Positions 34,798 to 42,894 of a stretch of 64,000 nt of DNA are shown here, piece after piece (position 1 is the first letter of the stretch; the number at the start of each line of letters is the position of its first letter). The position numbers and the translations under genes were made by a program. The DNA comes from Chryseobacterium jejuense (lineage in GTDB: Bacteria > Bacteroidota > Bacteroidia > Flavobacteriales > Weeksellaceae), in contig NZ_JAGIPR010000006.1 in assembly GCF_017877355.1 (NCBI RefSeq), positions 124,001 to 188,000 of the forward strand. The letters run 5' to 3'. The notes beneath the pieces were generated by a model. That model did not search any database and had not been told where the DNA came from. It saw only the letters and a program-made list of their open reading frames with translations.

Positions 34798-35673
34798 CTA
34801 TCTGTAACCAAAATTTTTAAGGTCTCTGTCATTCTTTCTCCAGTCTTTTTTCACTTTCACAAATAAATTTAAGTGAATTTTCTTGGAAAAGAACTTCTCA
34901 AGGTCTAATCTTGCTTCTGTACCTACCTTTTTGATAGCTTCTCCTTTATGCCCGATAATAATTCCTTTTTGGGTATCTCTTTCTACATAAATAATAGAAT
35001 CAATAAAGATAATTCCTTCTTTTTCCTTGAATTGCTCAGTCACCACTTCCACAGAATATGGAATTTCCTTATCATAGTTCAAAAGGATTTTTTCACGAAT
35101 AGCCTCATTCACGAAGAATCTTTCAGGTTTATCCGTCAACTGATCCTTATCGTAATAAGGCGGGCTTTCAGGTAATAAAGACTTTATTTTAGGTAAAATA
35201 ATTTCTGTATTGAAAGCATTCAGAGCAGAAATTGGAAGGATTTCCGCTTTTGGGATTCTATTATGCCAAGTTTCTACCAATGTTTCAAGACCTGCCTGAT
35301 CAGTCTGATCTACTTTGTTTAATAATAAAAGTACAGGAACAGGGATTTTATTTAGTTTATCAATTAAGAACTCTGAAGGCTCAGCTTTGTCTGTTACATC
35401 AACAATAAATAGGAAGACATCGGCATCCTGAAGGGAATCCTTTACAAAATCCATCATCTTTTCCTGCAATCCGTATTTAGGATCCAATACTCCCGGAGTA
35501 TCGGAAAATACGATCTGAAGATCCTCTTCATTATAAATACCAAAAATTCTGTGACGGGTTGTCTGGGCTTTCTGCGTTACAATCGCCAGCTTCTCACCCA
35601 TTAATTGGTTAAGAAGTGTTGATTTTCCGGCATTGGGCTTTCCAACTATATTTACAAATCCAGCTTTGTGCAT
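34798..35673 (-). CDS. era: GTPase Era (16S rRNA maturation)
   Basis: The 291-residue GTPase has G1 GKPNAGKST, G3 DTPG and G4 NKVD in order, and a C-terminal KH domain with GIIIGHKGEAIKKVGTEAR, which binds the 3' end of 16S rRNA. Era helps assemble the 30S subunit and couples this to growth. Length and motifs are standard. A -7 box (TAACTTTG on the minus strand, 35694-35701) lies 21 bp ahead. Confidence 0.97.
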   Translation of the reverse strand: MHKAGFVNIVGKPNAGKSTLLNQLMGEKLAIVTQKAQTTRHRIFGIYNEEDLQIVFSDTPGVLDPKYGLQEKMMDFVKDSLQDADVFLFIVDVTDKAEPSEFLIDKLNKIPVPVLLLLNKVDQTDQAGLETLVETWHNRIPKAEILPISALNAFNTEIILPKIKSLLPESPPYYDKDQLTDKPERFFVNEAIREKILLNYDKEIPYSVEVVTEQFKEKEGIIFIDSIIYVERDTQKGIIIGHKGEAIKKVGTEARLDLEKFFSKKIHLNLFVKVKKDWRKNDRDLKNFGYR

Positions 35674-35693
35674 AAAAATAATATTACGAACTG

Positions 35694-35701
35694 CAAAGTT
35701 A
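35694..35701 (-). promoter_or_regulatory. -7 element for era
   Basis: The minus strand reads TAACTTTG, 20 bases before the era ATG. No convincing -33 element is visible. Confidence 0.4.
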
Positions 35702-35830
35702 CTAAAACAAAATTGGTCTTTACGGTTAATCTCAATATTTAAAAGAAAAAAAGCGAGTTATTTGTCTTTGGAGTACATTTCAAAAGATTTTTGAAGAGAT
35801 TCTAGCACTCGTCTTTTAAACTTATCTATT

Positions 35831-35940
35831 TTAACCACAAAGTCGCAAAAGCTTTTAACACTTAAGTTCACTTTAGAAAGTTTAAAATGACACTGCAAGA
35901 AAGAACACTTAAGTTTTGAAAATCATAGGTTTTCATGGGT
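35831..35940 (+). repeat. ACCACAAAG-family dispersed repeat, copy 1
   Basis: The sequence begins ttaaccacaaagtcgcaaaagc, continues with cacttaagttcactttagaaag and ends gaaaatcataggttttcatg. Related copies lie at 42450-42560 (same strand) and 42811-42865 (opposite strand). It lies in the 422-bp gap between era and the second Crp/Fnr gene, where no gene is visible. Confidence 0.6.
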
Positions 35941-36042
35941 TTGCAAGAAAATATCAAAATTTAATATGATCCTTCTTTAATGGAGTTAGACATCGATAGG
36001 CAGCTCTTTGTATTCCTTTATCACAAAAAACCACAAAATAAT

Positions 36043-36075
36043 TTTGTGTTGCATTGCCTAAAACTGATATTTTTG
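36043..36075 (+). promoter_or_regulatory. Promoter of the second Crp/Fnr gene
   Basis: TTTG at 36043-36046 and TATTTTTG at 36068-36075 are 21 bp apart, a full -33/-7 match. The ATG follows 20 bases later. Confidence 0.7.
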
Positions 36076-36095
36076 AATATTAGAATTCATCTTTT

Positions 36096-36659
36096 ATGAA
36101 TATAGACCAGATTCTTGACCAGATTTATATCCTTCCGGAAACATCCAAAAATAGCTTAAAAGCATATATCACTGAAGTTTCACATCCTAAGGGACATTGT
36201 CTGATGGAAGCAGACAAGGTTATTCCTTTTGTTTATTTTATCCGTAAAGGAATTGCTCGTGCTTATTCTTCTACTTCGGATAATGATATTACATTTTGGT
36301 TCGGAAGTGAAGGACAGTGTGTGCTTTCTATGAAAAGTTATGTGGAAAACAAACCCGGTTATGAAAGTATAGAATTACTTGAAGACTGCGATCTGTACAT
36401 ACTGGAGACTGAGAGTTTAAGAAAACTCTTTAATGAGGATATTCATATTGCCAACTGGGGAAGAAAATTGGCGGAAGCAGAGATGATAAAATCGGAAGAG
36501 CTGATTATTTCAAGACAATTTAAAACTTCTCTGGAACGTTACAAAGATATTATCCAGTATCAGCCTAACCTGCTTAAAAGGGTTCAGCTTGGTCATATTG
36601 CCTCCTACCTTGGAATTACTCAGGTGAGTTTAAGCAGAATCCGGGCGGAGATTAAGTAA
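36096..36659 (+). CDS. Crp/Fnr family transcriptional regulator 2
   Basis: The 187-residue regulator has a cyclic-nucleotide-binding-like barrel (GHCLMEADKVIPFVYFIRKGIARAY, FWFGSEGQCVLSMKSY) and a C-terminal helix-turn-helix, LGHIASYLGITQVSLSRIRAEI. It is of the same type as the one at 30271 but not a close copy. Members in Bacteroidota often control efflux or stress genes. The nearest candidate target is the SMR exporter gene about 360 bp downstream. Confidence 0.9.
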   Translation: MNIDQILDQIYILPETSKNSLKAYITEVSHPKGHCLMEADKVIPFVYFIRKGIARAYSSTSDNDITFWFGSEGQCVLSMKSYVENKPGYESIELLEDCDLYILETESLRKLFNEDIHIANWGRKLAEAEMIKSEELIISRQFKTSLERYKDIIQYQPNLLKRVQLGHIASYLGITQVSLSRIRAEIK

Positions 36660-36675
36660 GTTGCTGTTTTATGGA

Positions 36676-36942
36676 GTGAAGCTGGAAGATGGAGGATGTA
36701 AGTACTATTCTACCTACGATTAAACATCAACATATATAAGAGATTTTTTAAGTTTTGGCTAAAGATTTATATTGAAAGTGGACTAAAGTCCGCTTCTATT
36801 GACATTACAGTGTATATCATATTAATGATTATTTATTGAAAGAAAAGTAAATAGATAACAGCCTCATATTCATTGATAAAAATAACAGAAAATCCGGTTC
36901 GGACTACCGCTACTTCCCTCTTCCTGCCTCCAGCTTCCTTAC
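36676..36942. repeat. MITE-like element with purine-rich terminal inverted repeats
   Basis: The left end, gtgaagctggaagatggagg and onward (36676-36704), is the imperfect complement of the right end, tacttccctcttcctgcctc and onward (36911-36942). The enclosed 200 bp hold a small hairpin, GGACTAAAGTCC (36780-36791), and no gene. The right end is also closely matched at 42725-42757. This accounts for most of the 359-bp gap. Confidence 0.55.
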
Positions 36943-36992
36943 TAAAATATCATTTTTTAACAATTGTAAAATTTTTTCTCCTTTCAAATGCT

Positions 36993-37000
36993 GAAATTTG
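36993..37000 (+). promoter_or_regulatory. Possible variant -7 element for the SMR exporter
   Basis: GAAATTTG lies 18 bases before the ATG at 37019. The nearest TTG is 26 bp upstream, further than usual. Confidence 0.35.
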
Positions 37001-37018
37001 CAGTAGAAAAATTTAAAA

Positions 37019-37351
37019 ATGAATTGGATCATATTAGTTATCGCTGGATTATTTGAGGTTGCCTTCGCATCATGTTTAGGAAAGGCAAAAGAAACATCAG
37101 GAACTGAGATGTATTTATGGTATGCAGGTTTCCTCGTAACCATGACGATCAGTATGCTTCTTCTTATCAAAGCCACTCAGACGTTACCTATTGGAACGGC
37201 ATATGCAGTATGGACAGGAATTGGAGCTGTAGGAACTGCCTTAATGGGAATTATCTTTTTTAAAGATCCTGTAAGCTTTTGGAGAGTTTTCTTTATTGTA
37301 ACTCTTATTGGTTCTGTTGTAGGATTAAAAGCTGTGTCTTCATCACACTAA
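37019..37351 (+). CDS. gdx: SMR family exporter, guanidinium exporter (Gdx/SugE) type
   Basis: The 110-residue protein has four membrane helices. Glu13 in AGLFEVAFA is the essential proton/substrate-binding carboxylate. The block LPIGTAYAVWTGIGAVGTALMGI matches the Gdx (SugE) branch better than the EmrE branch, so guanidinium rather than broad cationic drugs is the likely substrate. It would work as an antiparallel homodimer. I looked for a guanidine riboswitch upstream and saw none; the upstream DNA is a repeat element. Confidence 0.88.
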   Translation: MNWIILVIAGLFEVAFASCLGKAKETSGTEMYLWYAGFLVTMTISMLLLIKATQTLPIGTAYAVWTGIGAVGTALMGIIFFKDPVSFWRVFFIVTLIGSVVGLKAVSSSH

Positions 37352-37385
37352 CAGGCGCATAAACATCTATCAATACTTTAAAATG

Positions 37386-37416
37386 AAAACCGTCTTCAGA
37401 TTTTGAAGACGGTTTT
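37386..37416. terminator. Bidirectional terminator between gdx and the methyltransferase gene
   Basis: A perfect 13-bp stem, AAAACCGTCTTCA/TGAAGACGGTTTT, with a 5-base loop is followed by a T-run on the plus strand. It ends one base before the methyltransferase stop. Confidence 0.92.
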
Positions 37417-37417
37417 T

Positions 37418-38185
37418 TTATTTTTTATAAACTATAGGTAAGATTTCATTGCTTCTTAACCCGTATTTCTTTATTTCTTCTTCAGAAAATTTCTGCGAAT
37501 AGAAATTAGGCTCTACTTCAAAACCTACTTTTCTTAAACGATCGAAATAATCCATTCCGTACCAGCGAACATGATCGTACTGGCCAAAATGTTTCTGGCG
37601 TTCTTTCGGATCTTTGATGGTAAAGTCTTCATAGGTTTTTTCCAGCGAATTTTTCATCGGAACCTGAAGAATCCCCCATCCGCCGGGTTTCATTACCCTG
37701 TACAGTTCACTCATTGCTTTTGCATCGTCTTCAATGTGCTCCAACACATGGTTACAGAAAACGATATCAAAGCTGTCATTCTCAAAAGGTAAATCAAGAA
37801 TATCGGCCTTTACATCCACAATGGGAGAATATAGATCTGCAGAAATATAATTCAGGTTGCTCATTCTCTTGAATTTCCTTAAAAATTCCTGTTCAGGAGC
37901 AATATGCAGTACTTTATAATTTTTAATAAAAAAATCGGTTTCATTCTGAAGATACAGCCACATCTGGCGGTGTCTTTCCAGACTTAAAGTTCCCGGTGAA
38001 AGAGCATTTTCCCTTTGTTTTCCATAGCCGTAAGGCAGAAACTTCCGGTATGATCTTCCATCAATAGGATCATAAAACTGATCTCCTTTGAAAAACTGAT
38101 AAATAAGCGGTCTTGCCCAGATGCTCATCTTAATAAGCATTGGACGTGGAATTTTATTCAGTAAAAGCTTAGTTATCTTCTTCAT
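37418..38185 (-). CDS. Class I SAM-dependent methyltransferase
   Basis: The 255-residue protein has the Rossmann methyltransferase motifs, though motif I (VLHIAPEQEF) lacks the usual glycines. YISADLYSPIVDVKADILDLPFENDSFDIVFCNHVLEHIEDD and VMKPGGWGILQVPM follow. The acceptor is unknown. The N-terminal KLLLNKIPRPMLIKMSIW region is basic and may contact membrane or nucleic acid. Its ATG overlaps the map stop by one base (TAATG), so it is translated in one operon with map. Confidence 0.9.
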   Translation of the reverse strand: MKKITKLLLNKIPRPMLIKMSIWARPLIYQFFKGDQFYDPIDGRSYRKFLPYGYGKQRENALSPGTLSLERHRQMWLYLQNETDFFIKNYKVLHIAPEQEFLRKFKRMSNLNYISADLYSPIVDVKADILDLPFENDSFDIVFCNHVLEHIEDDAKAMSELYRVMKPGGWGILQVPMKNSLEKTYEDFTIKDPKERQKHFGQYDHVRWYGMDYFDRLRKVGFEVEPNFYSQKFSEEEIKKYGLRSNEILPIVYKK

Positions 38186-38994
38186 TAAAAATCCAGTTGG
38201 AAAGGCTTTTCTTCGTCACTTACAATCCCTAAAGCTTCATACACATAATCGAATGTGGAAAGCAATACCGGCTTACCATTGATTACTGCTACATCATGCT
38301 CAAAGTGCGCAGATGGCAGATTATCTAAAGTAGTTACCGTCCAGCCATCGTTATGGAATTTTACTTTTTCAGTTCCAAGGTTAATCATCGGCTCAATAGC
38401 AATAGCCAAACCGTCTTTGATTACTTTTCCGCTTCCCTGTTTTCCATAGTTAGGAACTTGTGGATCTTCGTGCATCTGTCTTCCCAAACCATGCCCTACA
38501 AGCTCTCTTACCACTCCGTATCCTTCTTTTTCACAATGTGCCTGGATAGCATGAGAGATATCTCCGATTCTTTTTCCTCTGATACATTGCTCAATTCCTT
38601 TATAAAGGGATTCTTTAGCAACTTTCAATAATTTTTTAACTTCCGGCTTTACTTCACCAATTTCAAAGGTATAAGCGTGATCTCCTACGAATCCGTTCAA
38701 AATAACGCCACAGTCTACAGAAAGAACATCTCCTTCTTTTACCACTTCATTATTTGGGAAACCGTGAACTACCTGCTCATTTGGAGAAATACACAGAGAG
38801 TTAGGGAAACCTCCATATCCTAAGAACGCAGGTTCAGCACCGTGATCTTTAATAAAATCGTGTGCTAATTTATCTAAATATAAAGTCGTAATTCCCGGCT
38901 TAATTTCTTTTGCCAACATTCCCAATGTTTTAGAAACCAATCGGGCGCTCTCCTTCATCAGACGCAGTTCGTCTATTGTTTTTAATTGAATCAT
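38185..38994 (-). CDS. map: Methionine aminopeptidase, type I
   Basis: The enzyme removes the initiator methionine from new proteins. The pita-bread fold ligands appear in order: aspartates in VDCGV and GDHAYTF, a histidine in GHGLGR, a glutamate in AIEPM and a late glutamate/histidine region around SAHFEHDVAV. The 269 residues match type Ia without an N-terminal zinc-finger extension. The methyltransferase gene is translationally coupled downstream. A housekeeping enzyme with no odd features. Confidence 0.97.
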   Translation of the reverse strand: MIQLKTIDELRLMKESARLVSKTLGMLAKEIKPGITTLYLDKLAHDFIKDHGAEPAFLGYGGFPNSLCISPNEQVVHGFPNNEVVKEGDVLSVDCGVILNGFVGDHAYTFEIGEVKPEVKKLLKVAKESLYKGIEQCIRGKRIGDISHAIQAHCEKEGYGVVRELVGHGLGRQMHEDPQVPNYGKQGSGKVIKDGLAIAIEPMINLGTEKVKFHNDGWTVTTLDNLPSAHFEHDVAVINGKPVLLSTFDYVYEALGIVSDEEKPFQLDF

Positions 38995-39077
38995 TGTATT
39001 AATTTACCAATGTATTAATATATCAGTGTAGCAGCAATTTACAGATGAGTACACTTCTAGATTGTTATATTTTTATT

Positions 39078-39509
39078 TTACCAGAAAAGTCCTTTTTTCT
39101 TTTCTTTTTTAAGTTTTGAATAGGCCAAAACTTCTTTTCCTTCTACACGGAACTCTATTCTTTCCTGAATAATATTGTAGATTTCACCCCATCCAGGGAA
39201 TCCACCAATATTTCTGTCATCAATGAACCAGTCTGCATCTAACTTTCTGGATTGATTTGCAGAATCAAAAACTTCTCCTTCGAAACTTGAGTTCACTGCA
39301 TAAAATTCCACTCCGTTCTTTTTGCAGAATTCTACTGCTTCATCTAACGTTTTTCCGTGTCTGTATGTCCAAAGAATAAGCCTAAACCCTTCTGCCTGTA
39401 ATCTTTTCAAGGTCTCGAAAGCGAAGATCTTTGCCTTTCCGATTCCCGGATAAGCATCATCAACAATAGTCCCGTCAAAGTCAACAGCAATCTTTTTATT
39501 ATTTAACAT
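39078..39509 (-). CDS. HAD-like hydrolase of the BT0820 type
   Basis: The small (143-residue) single-domain HAD protein has IAVDFDGTIVDD as motif I, LILWTYR as motif II and WFIDDRNIGG as motif IV, without a cap domain. Bacteroidota homologues of this type are annotated as hydrolases of unknown substrate. The C-terminus is lysine-rich (KLKKEKKKG). It has its own -7 box upstream and lies between map and the desaturase gene. Confidence 0.85.
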   Translation of the reverse strand: MLNNKKIAVDFDGTIVDDAYPGIGKAKIFAFETLKRLQAEGFRLILWTYRHGKTLDEAVEFCKKNGVEFYAVNSSFEGEVFDSANQSRKLDADWFIDDRNIGGFPGWGEIYNIIQERIEFRVEGKEVLAYSKLKKEKKKGLFW

Positions 39510-39530
39510 TTTGTTCTTTTTTTAGCTTTG

Positions 39531-39538
39531 CAAAGATA
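39531..39538 (-). promoter_or_regulatory. -7 element for the BT0820-like gene
   Basis: The minus strand reads TATCTTTG, 21 bases before the ATG at 39509. The same octamer precedes the desaturase gene. Confidence 0.5.
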
Positions 39539-39550
39539 AGAAATAAAAAA

Positions 39551-39573
39551 GAGTGCCAAAAAGAAAGGCACTC
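39551..39573 (-). terminator. Terminator of the acyl-ACP desaturase gene
   Basis: A 7-bp stem, GAGTGCC/GGCACTC, with a 9-base A-rich loop is followed by a T-run on the minus strand, 35 bp past the desaturase stop. Confidence 0.8.
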
Positions 39574-39608
39574 AATACTTTTATAATTTAAAATAATAAT
39601 ATGGGCTA

Positions 39609-40586
39609 TTAGCTCTTAACCCAGCTAAACTGGAACTGAAGATCCGGAGTAGAAACTCTGTCTGTAATCTTCTGTAATCTTGCAGGAAGCTTCATCAGAT
39701 ATTCCTGAGCTTTTTCTGCTTTTTCTGTAAGACCTTTTACATGCTCAATCTTCCATTCATCCAACAGATCTTTCATAATATTGATATAATCCTGACCTGT
39801 ATACACCATACATCTTTGTGCAGCATCTGAGAAATGTCCCCAAAGTTCACCTGCCTTCTGTCCTGACTGTCTCATTAAGTGAGCAGGCATTACTATTTTC
39901 TTACGCATCATATCTTCGAATGCAAGAATCATTTCTGATGGATCTATTTCAAGGATTTTAGCTACGAAATGTTTGTACGCTTTTGCATGTCTTGCTTCAT
40001 CAGCTGCAATTACACCGCACATTTTAGCTAATTTTCCGTTTCCGGATTGTTTTGCCAATGTTCCTACTCTTCTGTGGGAGATATTGGTTGCCGTTTCCTG
40101 AAAACTTGTGTAAATAAAGTTTCTGTATGGATCCATACTTGTTCCCAAGTCAAATCCATCACTAATAAGATATTGAGTAGTAATTTCAACTTCTCTCATA
40201 TTTACTCTACCACACAGGTAAAGGTATTTGTTTAATAGATCTCCGTGTCTGTTTTCTTCTGCTGTCCAGGATCTCACCCAGTTAGCCCAACCTACTTTTT
40301 CTTCCTGATTAATTCCATCAACTCCCATTAACCAAGACTCATAGGAAGGAAGAGCTTCTTCTGTAATACAGTCTCCGATCAGTGTTACGAAAAGATCATA
40401 AGGCATTTCACGGGCAAAAGTCTGAATTTCTTCAAGATCATGTTTAAATTCTTCGCTTGAAGGGTCTGGTAGGTAATCTGAGGGCTGCCAGATTTTTTCA
40501 ATTGGCGTTAAAAATTTATCAAGAAAAGAACCTACTTCCTTTTCCAATATTCCCATTACTTCTTTCCTAACAAGCTTTTGATACAT
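39609..40586 (-). CDS. Acyl-ACP desaturase (soluble di-iron)
   Basis: The 325-residue protein resembles plant stearoyl-ACP 9-desaturase. The di-iron ligands sit in EENRHGD and DEARHAKAY, the two E-x-x-H motifs of the ferritin-like fold. A further carboxylate lies in the SFQETATNISHRR region. It inserts a double bond into acyl chains on acyl carrier protein and so adjusts membrane fluidity. Soluble desaturases are uncommon in bacteria outside actinobacteria and Bacteroidota. It is monocistronic with its own promoter box and terminator. Confidence 0.93.
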   Translation of the reverse strand: MYQKLVRKEVMGILEKEVGSFLDKFLTPIEKIWQPSDYLPDPSSEEFKHDLEEIQTFAREMPYDLFVTLIGDCITEEALPSYESWLMGVDGINQEEKVGWANWVRSWTAEENRHGDLLNKYLYLCGRVNMREVEITTQYLISDGFDLGTSMDPYRNFIYTSFQETATNISHRRVGTLAKQSGNGKLAKMCGVIAADEARHAKAYKHFVAKILEIDPSEMILAFEDMMRKKIVMPAHLMRQSGQKAGELWGHFSDAAQRCMVYTGQDYINIMKDLLDEWKIEHVKGLTEKAEKAQEYLMKLPARLQKITDRVSTPDLQFQFSWVKS

Positions 40587-40609
40587 TTTACTATTCAGTT
40601 TTTAATTAG

Positions 40610-40617
40610 CAAAGATA
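40610..40617 (-). promoter_or_regulatory. -7 element for the acyl-ACP desaturase gene
   Basis: The minus strand reads TATCTTTG, 23 bases before the ATG at 40586. Confidence 0.5.
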
Positions 40618-40736
40618 TGATTTATTTATTATTTAACGCATAATAAAGTATGCAACTCATACCTTATCTGACATAAATCATAAAAAAATACAGATATATA
40701 GTTATAACGACATTTTTTTAACAATATTATTGAATT

Positions 40737-42278
40737 TTAGTTAACTAAAATATCTCCTGTCATTGCATTTGGTATTTCAACGCCCATTACTTTCAGGATT
40801 GTAGGGGCTACATCGCCCAGTTTTCCTGGTTTTAAGTTCCATGTATGGTCTTTATCCATCACAATAAAAGGAACTAAGTTGGTTGAGTGCTGAGTATTAG
40901 GTGTTCCATCAGGATTCAGCATTACATCTGAGTTTCCGTGATCTGCAAGAATGAACACTGTATATCCGTTTTCATAAGCAGCAATGGCTACTTTTTCGAT
41001 GCATGCGTCTACTGTTTCAGCGGCTTTTACAGCAGCTTCAAATACTCCTGTGTGTCCTACCATATCAGTATTGGCAAAGTTCAGACATACAAAATCAGCA
41101 GTTCCCTGTTCTAGCTCCGGTACGATAGCATTGGTGATATCGTAAGCAGACATTTCAGGTTTTAAATCGTAAGTAGGAACGTCTTTTGGACTTGGGCATA
41201 AAAGCCTTTTTTCTCCATTAAACTCCTCTTCTCTTCCTCCTGAGAAGAAGAAGGTAACGTGTGGATATTTTTCAGTTTCAGCAATTCTGATCTGAGTTTT
41301 TCCATTCTTCTCCAATACTTCACCCATTGTTTCGGTTAAAACATTTTCATCAAAAACAACCTGAACATTCTGAAATGTCTTGTCATAATTGGTTAATGTA
41401 ATATAGTTAAGGTTAAGTTTCTTCATAGAATATTCAGGGAAATCCTTTTGGGAAAGAACTTCTGTAATTTCTCGCCCTCTGTCTGTACGGAAGTTGAAGC
41501 AAATTACCACATCATTCTCAATAATTTTTGCCACCGGAACAACGTTTCCTGTAGCGGTTGTATTGACTAAAATGATTGGCTTAAGGAATTCATCTGTTAC
41601 ATTATTATCATATGAATCTTTAATGGCTGCCAATGCATCTGTAGTTTCGAATCCAACTCCTTCTACAAGAGCATCGTAAGCTAATTTTACACGCTCCCAT
41701 CTTTTATCTCTGTCCATTGCGTAGTATCTTCCTACCACAGTAGCCAGCTTTCCGGTAGTTGCTTCCATATGATTCTGAAGCTCTTCAATAAACCCTAATC
41801 CGGAATGTGGATCGCAGTCTCTTCCATCTGTGAATGCATGTACAAAGACATTTTCATTCAAGCCAAATTCTTTGGCTGCTGTTAATAACCCTTTCAGGTG
41901 ATTGATATGTGAGTGTACTCCTCCATTGGAAACCAAGCCGATGAAATGTACTTTTTTATTTTCTTTTTTAGCATAATCAAAAGCATCCTGGATCACTTTT
42001 TCCTGTCCCAGAGTTCCGTTTTCAACGGCCATATTCAGTTTTACCAGATTTTGGTAAACAACTCTTCCGGCTCCAAGGTTCATGTGTCCTACTTCGGAAT
42101 TCCCCATCTGTCCGGCAGGAAGACCAACTGCTAAACCACTTGCTTCAAGGGTTGTGTGTGGAAATTTTTGATAACAGCTATCTATAAATGGTGTATTTGC
42201 TTTGTCTATGGCAGAAACGTCCGGGTTTGTTCCCAATCCCCATCCGTCAAGAATTGCTAATATTGCTTTTTTTGACAT
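40737..42278 (-). CDS. gpmI: 2,3-bisphosphoglycerate-independent phosphoglycerate mutase
   Basis: The 513-residue cytoplasmic enzyme interconverts 3- and 2-phosphoglycerate in glycolysis. AILDGWGLG holds the first metal aspartate, GNSEVGHMNLG the phosphorylated serine, and ADHGNSDVM and NTQHSTNLVPFI the remaining Mn2+ ligands. The DGRDCDPHSGLGF and NFRTDRGREIT blocks bind substrate. Length is standard. A -7 box lies 20 bp upstream. No other glycolytic gene is adjacent. Confidence 0.98.
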   Translation of the reverse strand: MSKKAILAILDGWGLGTNPDVSAIDKANTPFIDSCYQKFPHTTLEASGLAVGLPAGQMGNSEVGHMNLGAGRVVYQNLVKLNMAVENGTLGQEKVIQDAFDYAKKENKKVHFIGLVSNGGVHSHINHLKGLLTAAKEFGLNENVFVHAFTDGRDCDPHSGLGFIEELQNHMEATTGKLATVVGRYYAMDRDKRWERVKLAYDALVEGVGFETTDALAAIKDSYDNNVTDEFLKPIILVNTTATGNVVPVAKIIENDVVICFNFRTDRGREITEVLSQKDFPEYSMKKLNLNYITLTNYDKTFQNVQVVFDENVLTETMGEVLEKNGKTQIRIAETEKYPHVTFFFSGGREEEFNGEKRLLCPSPKDVPTYDLKPEMSAYDITNAIVPELEQGTADFVCLNFANTDMVGHTGVFEAAVKAAETVDACIEKVAIAAYENGYTVFILADHGNSDVMLNPDGTPNTQHSTNLVPFIVMDKDHTWNLKPGKLGDVAPTILKVMGVEIPNAMTGDILVN

Positions 42279-42298
42279 TTTGTAAAACTTTAGTTATA

Positions 42299-42306
42299 CA
42301 AATTTA
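42299..42306 (-). promoter_or_regulatory. -7 element for gpmI
   Basis: The minus strand reads TAAATTTG, 20 bases before the ATG at 42278. Confidence 0.5.
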
Positions 42307-42390
42307 TCGAATTTCCTATGAATAGAAGAATTTGGAGTTCTGAATTTTATGTATTCAGAGTAAAATGAAAAAATATGTGAGCTATATTAT

Positions 42391-42422
42391 TCTCGCAGCT
42401 CTTGCTGATTTCGCAGATTTAT
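42391..42422. repeat. Partial copy of the cgcagatt repeat
   Basis: tctcgcagctcttgctgatttcgcagattta resembles one arm of the inverted repeat at 29236-29313. Confidence 0.4.
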
Positions 42423-42449
42423 AAATTAAAGCTGTTTAAACTTTTTTAT

Positions 42450-42865
42450 TAAACCACAAAGGAGACACAAAAGCTTTTACACACTTAAGCTATTTAAATG
42501 ATATACTTTATGTACAAGAAGTGCACTAAAGTTTTGTTGAAAATCAAAAATTTTCATCTTATGTGAACTTAATTGTGCCTGAGTTCGGGATAAGAAAATT
42601 AAGGATAATAGGTTGGAAGTTACTATCGGAGCTACAATTTCTGACGTTGCCATAAAATTTGATGAAGCAGTCTTTAAAGGAATCATAAATGACAGGGTTA
42701 TAAGTGTTTTTTTTAACCTCAACTCACTTCCCTCTCCCAGCTCCAGGCTTCCTTACGTACTAAAAACAGAAATATCTTATCACAAACTCAGGTTAATTGT
42801 GCGGTATTTCCTTAAACTTTCTAAAGTGCACTACAGTGTTTAAAGAATAAAACTTTTGTGGTTAA
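42450..42865. repeat. Composite repeat region with ACCACAAAG-family copies in inverted orientation
   Basis: Copy 2 of the family at 35831 starts aaaccacaaaggagacaca (42450) and runs to about 42560. Copy 3 reads on the opposite strand (42811-42865), ending acttttgtggttaag. Between them, 42725-42757 (cacttccctctcccagctcc and onward) matches the right end of the MITE-like element at 36911-36942. The 616-bp gap 42279-42894 therefore holds nested repeats and no gene; overlapping short reading frames in it are rejected. Confidence 0.6.
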
Positions 42866-42894
42866 GTTTAAACAGACTTATTATCTTACGTTAC

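Noticed and set aside
36660..37018. Guanidine riboswitch ahead of the SMR exporter
   Set aside because: The region is explained by a repeat with inverted ends; no conserved guanidine-riboswitch sequence was seen.
36910..37176. 88-codon minus-strand reading frame
   Set aside because: It overlaps the gdx start and the MITE-like repeat; the translation has no recognisable features.
42477..42843. Two overlapping short reading frames on opposite strands
   Set aside because: Both fall in the composite repeat region and have no family similarity.
29236..42865. CRISPR array among the dispersed repeats
   Set aside because: Repeat copies are few, imperfect, inverted and far apart; there is no regular repeat-spacer spacing and no cas gene.
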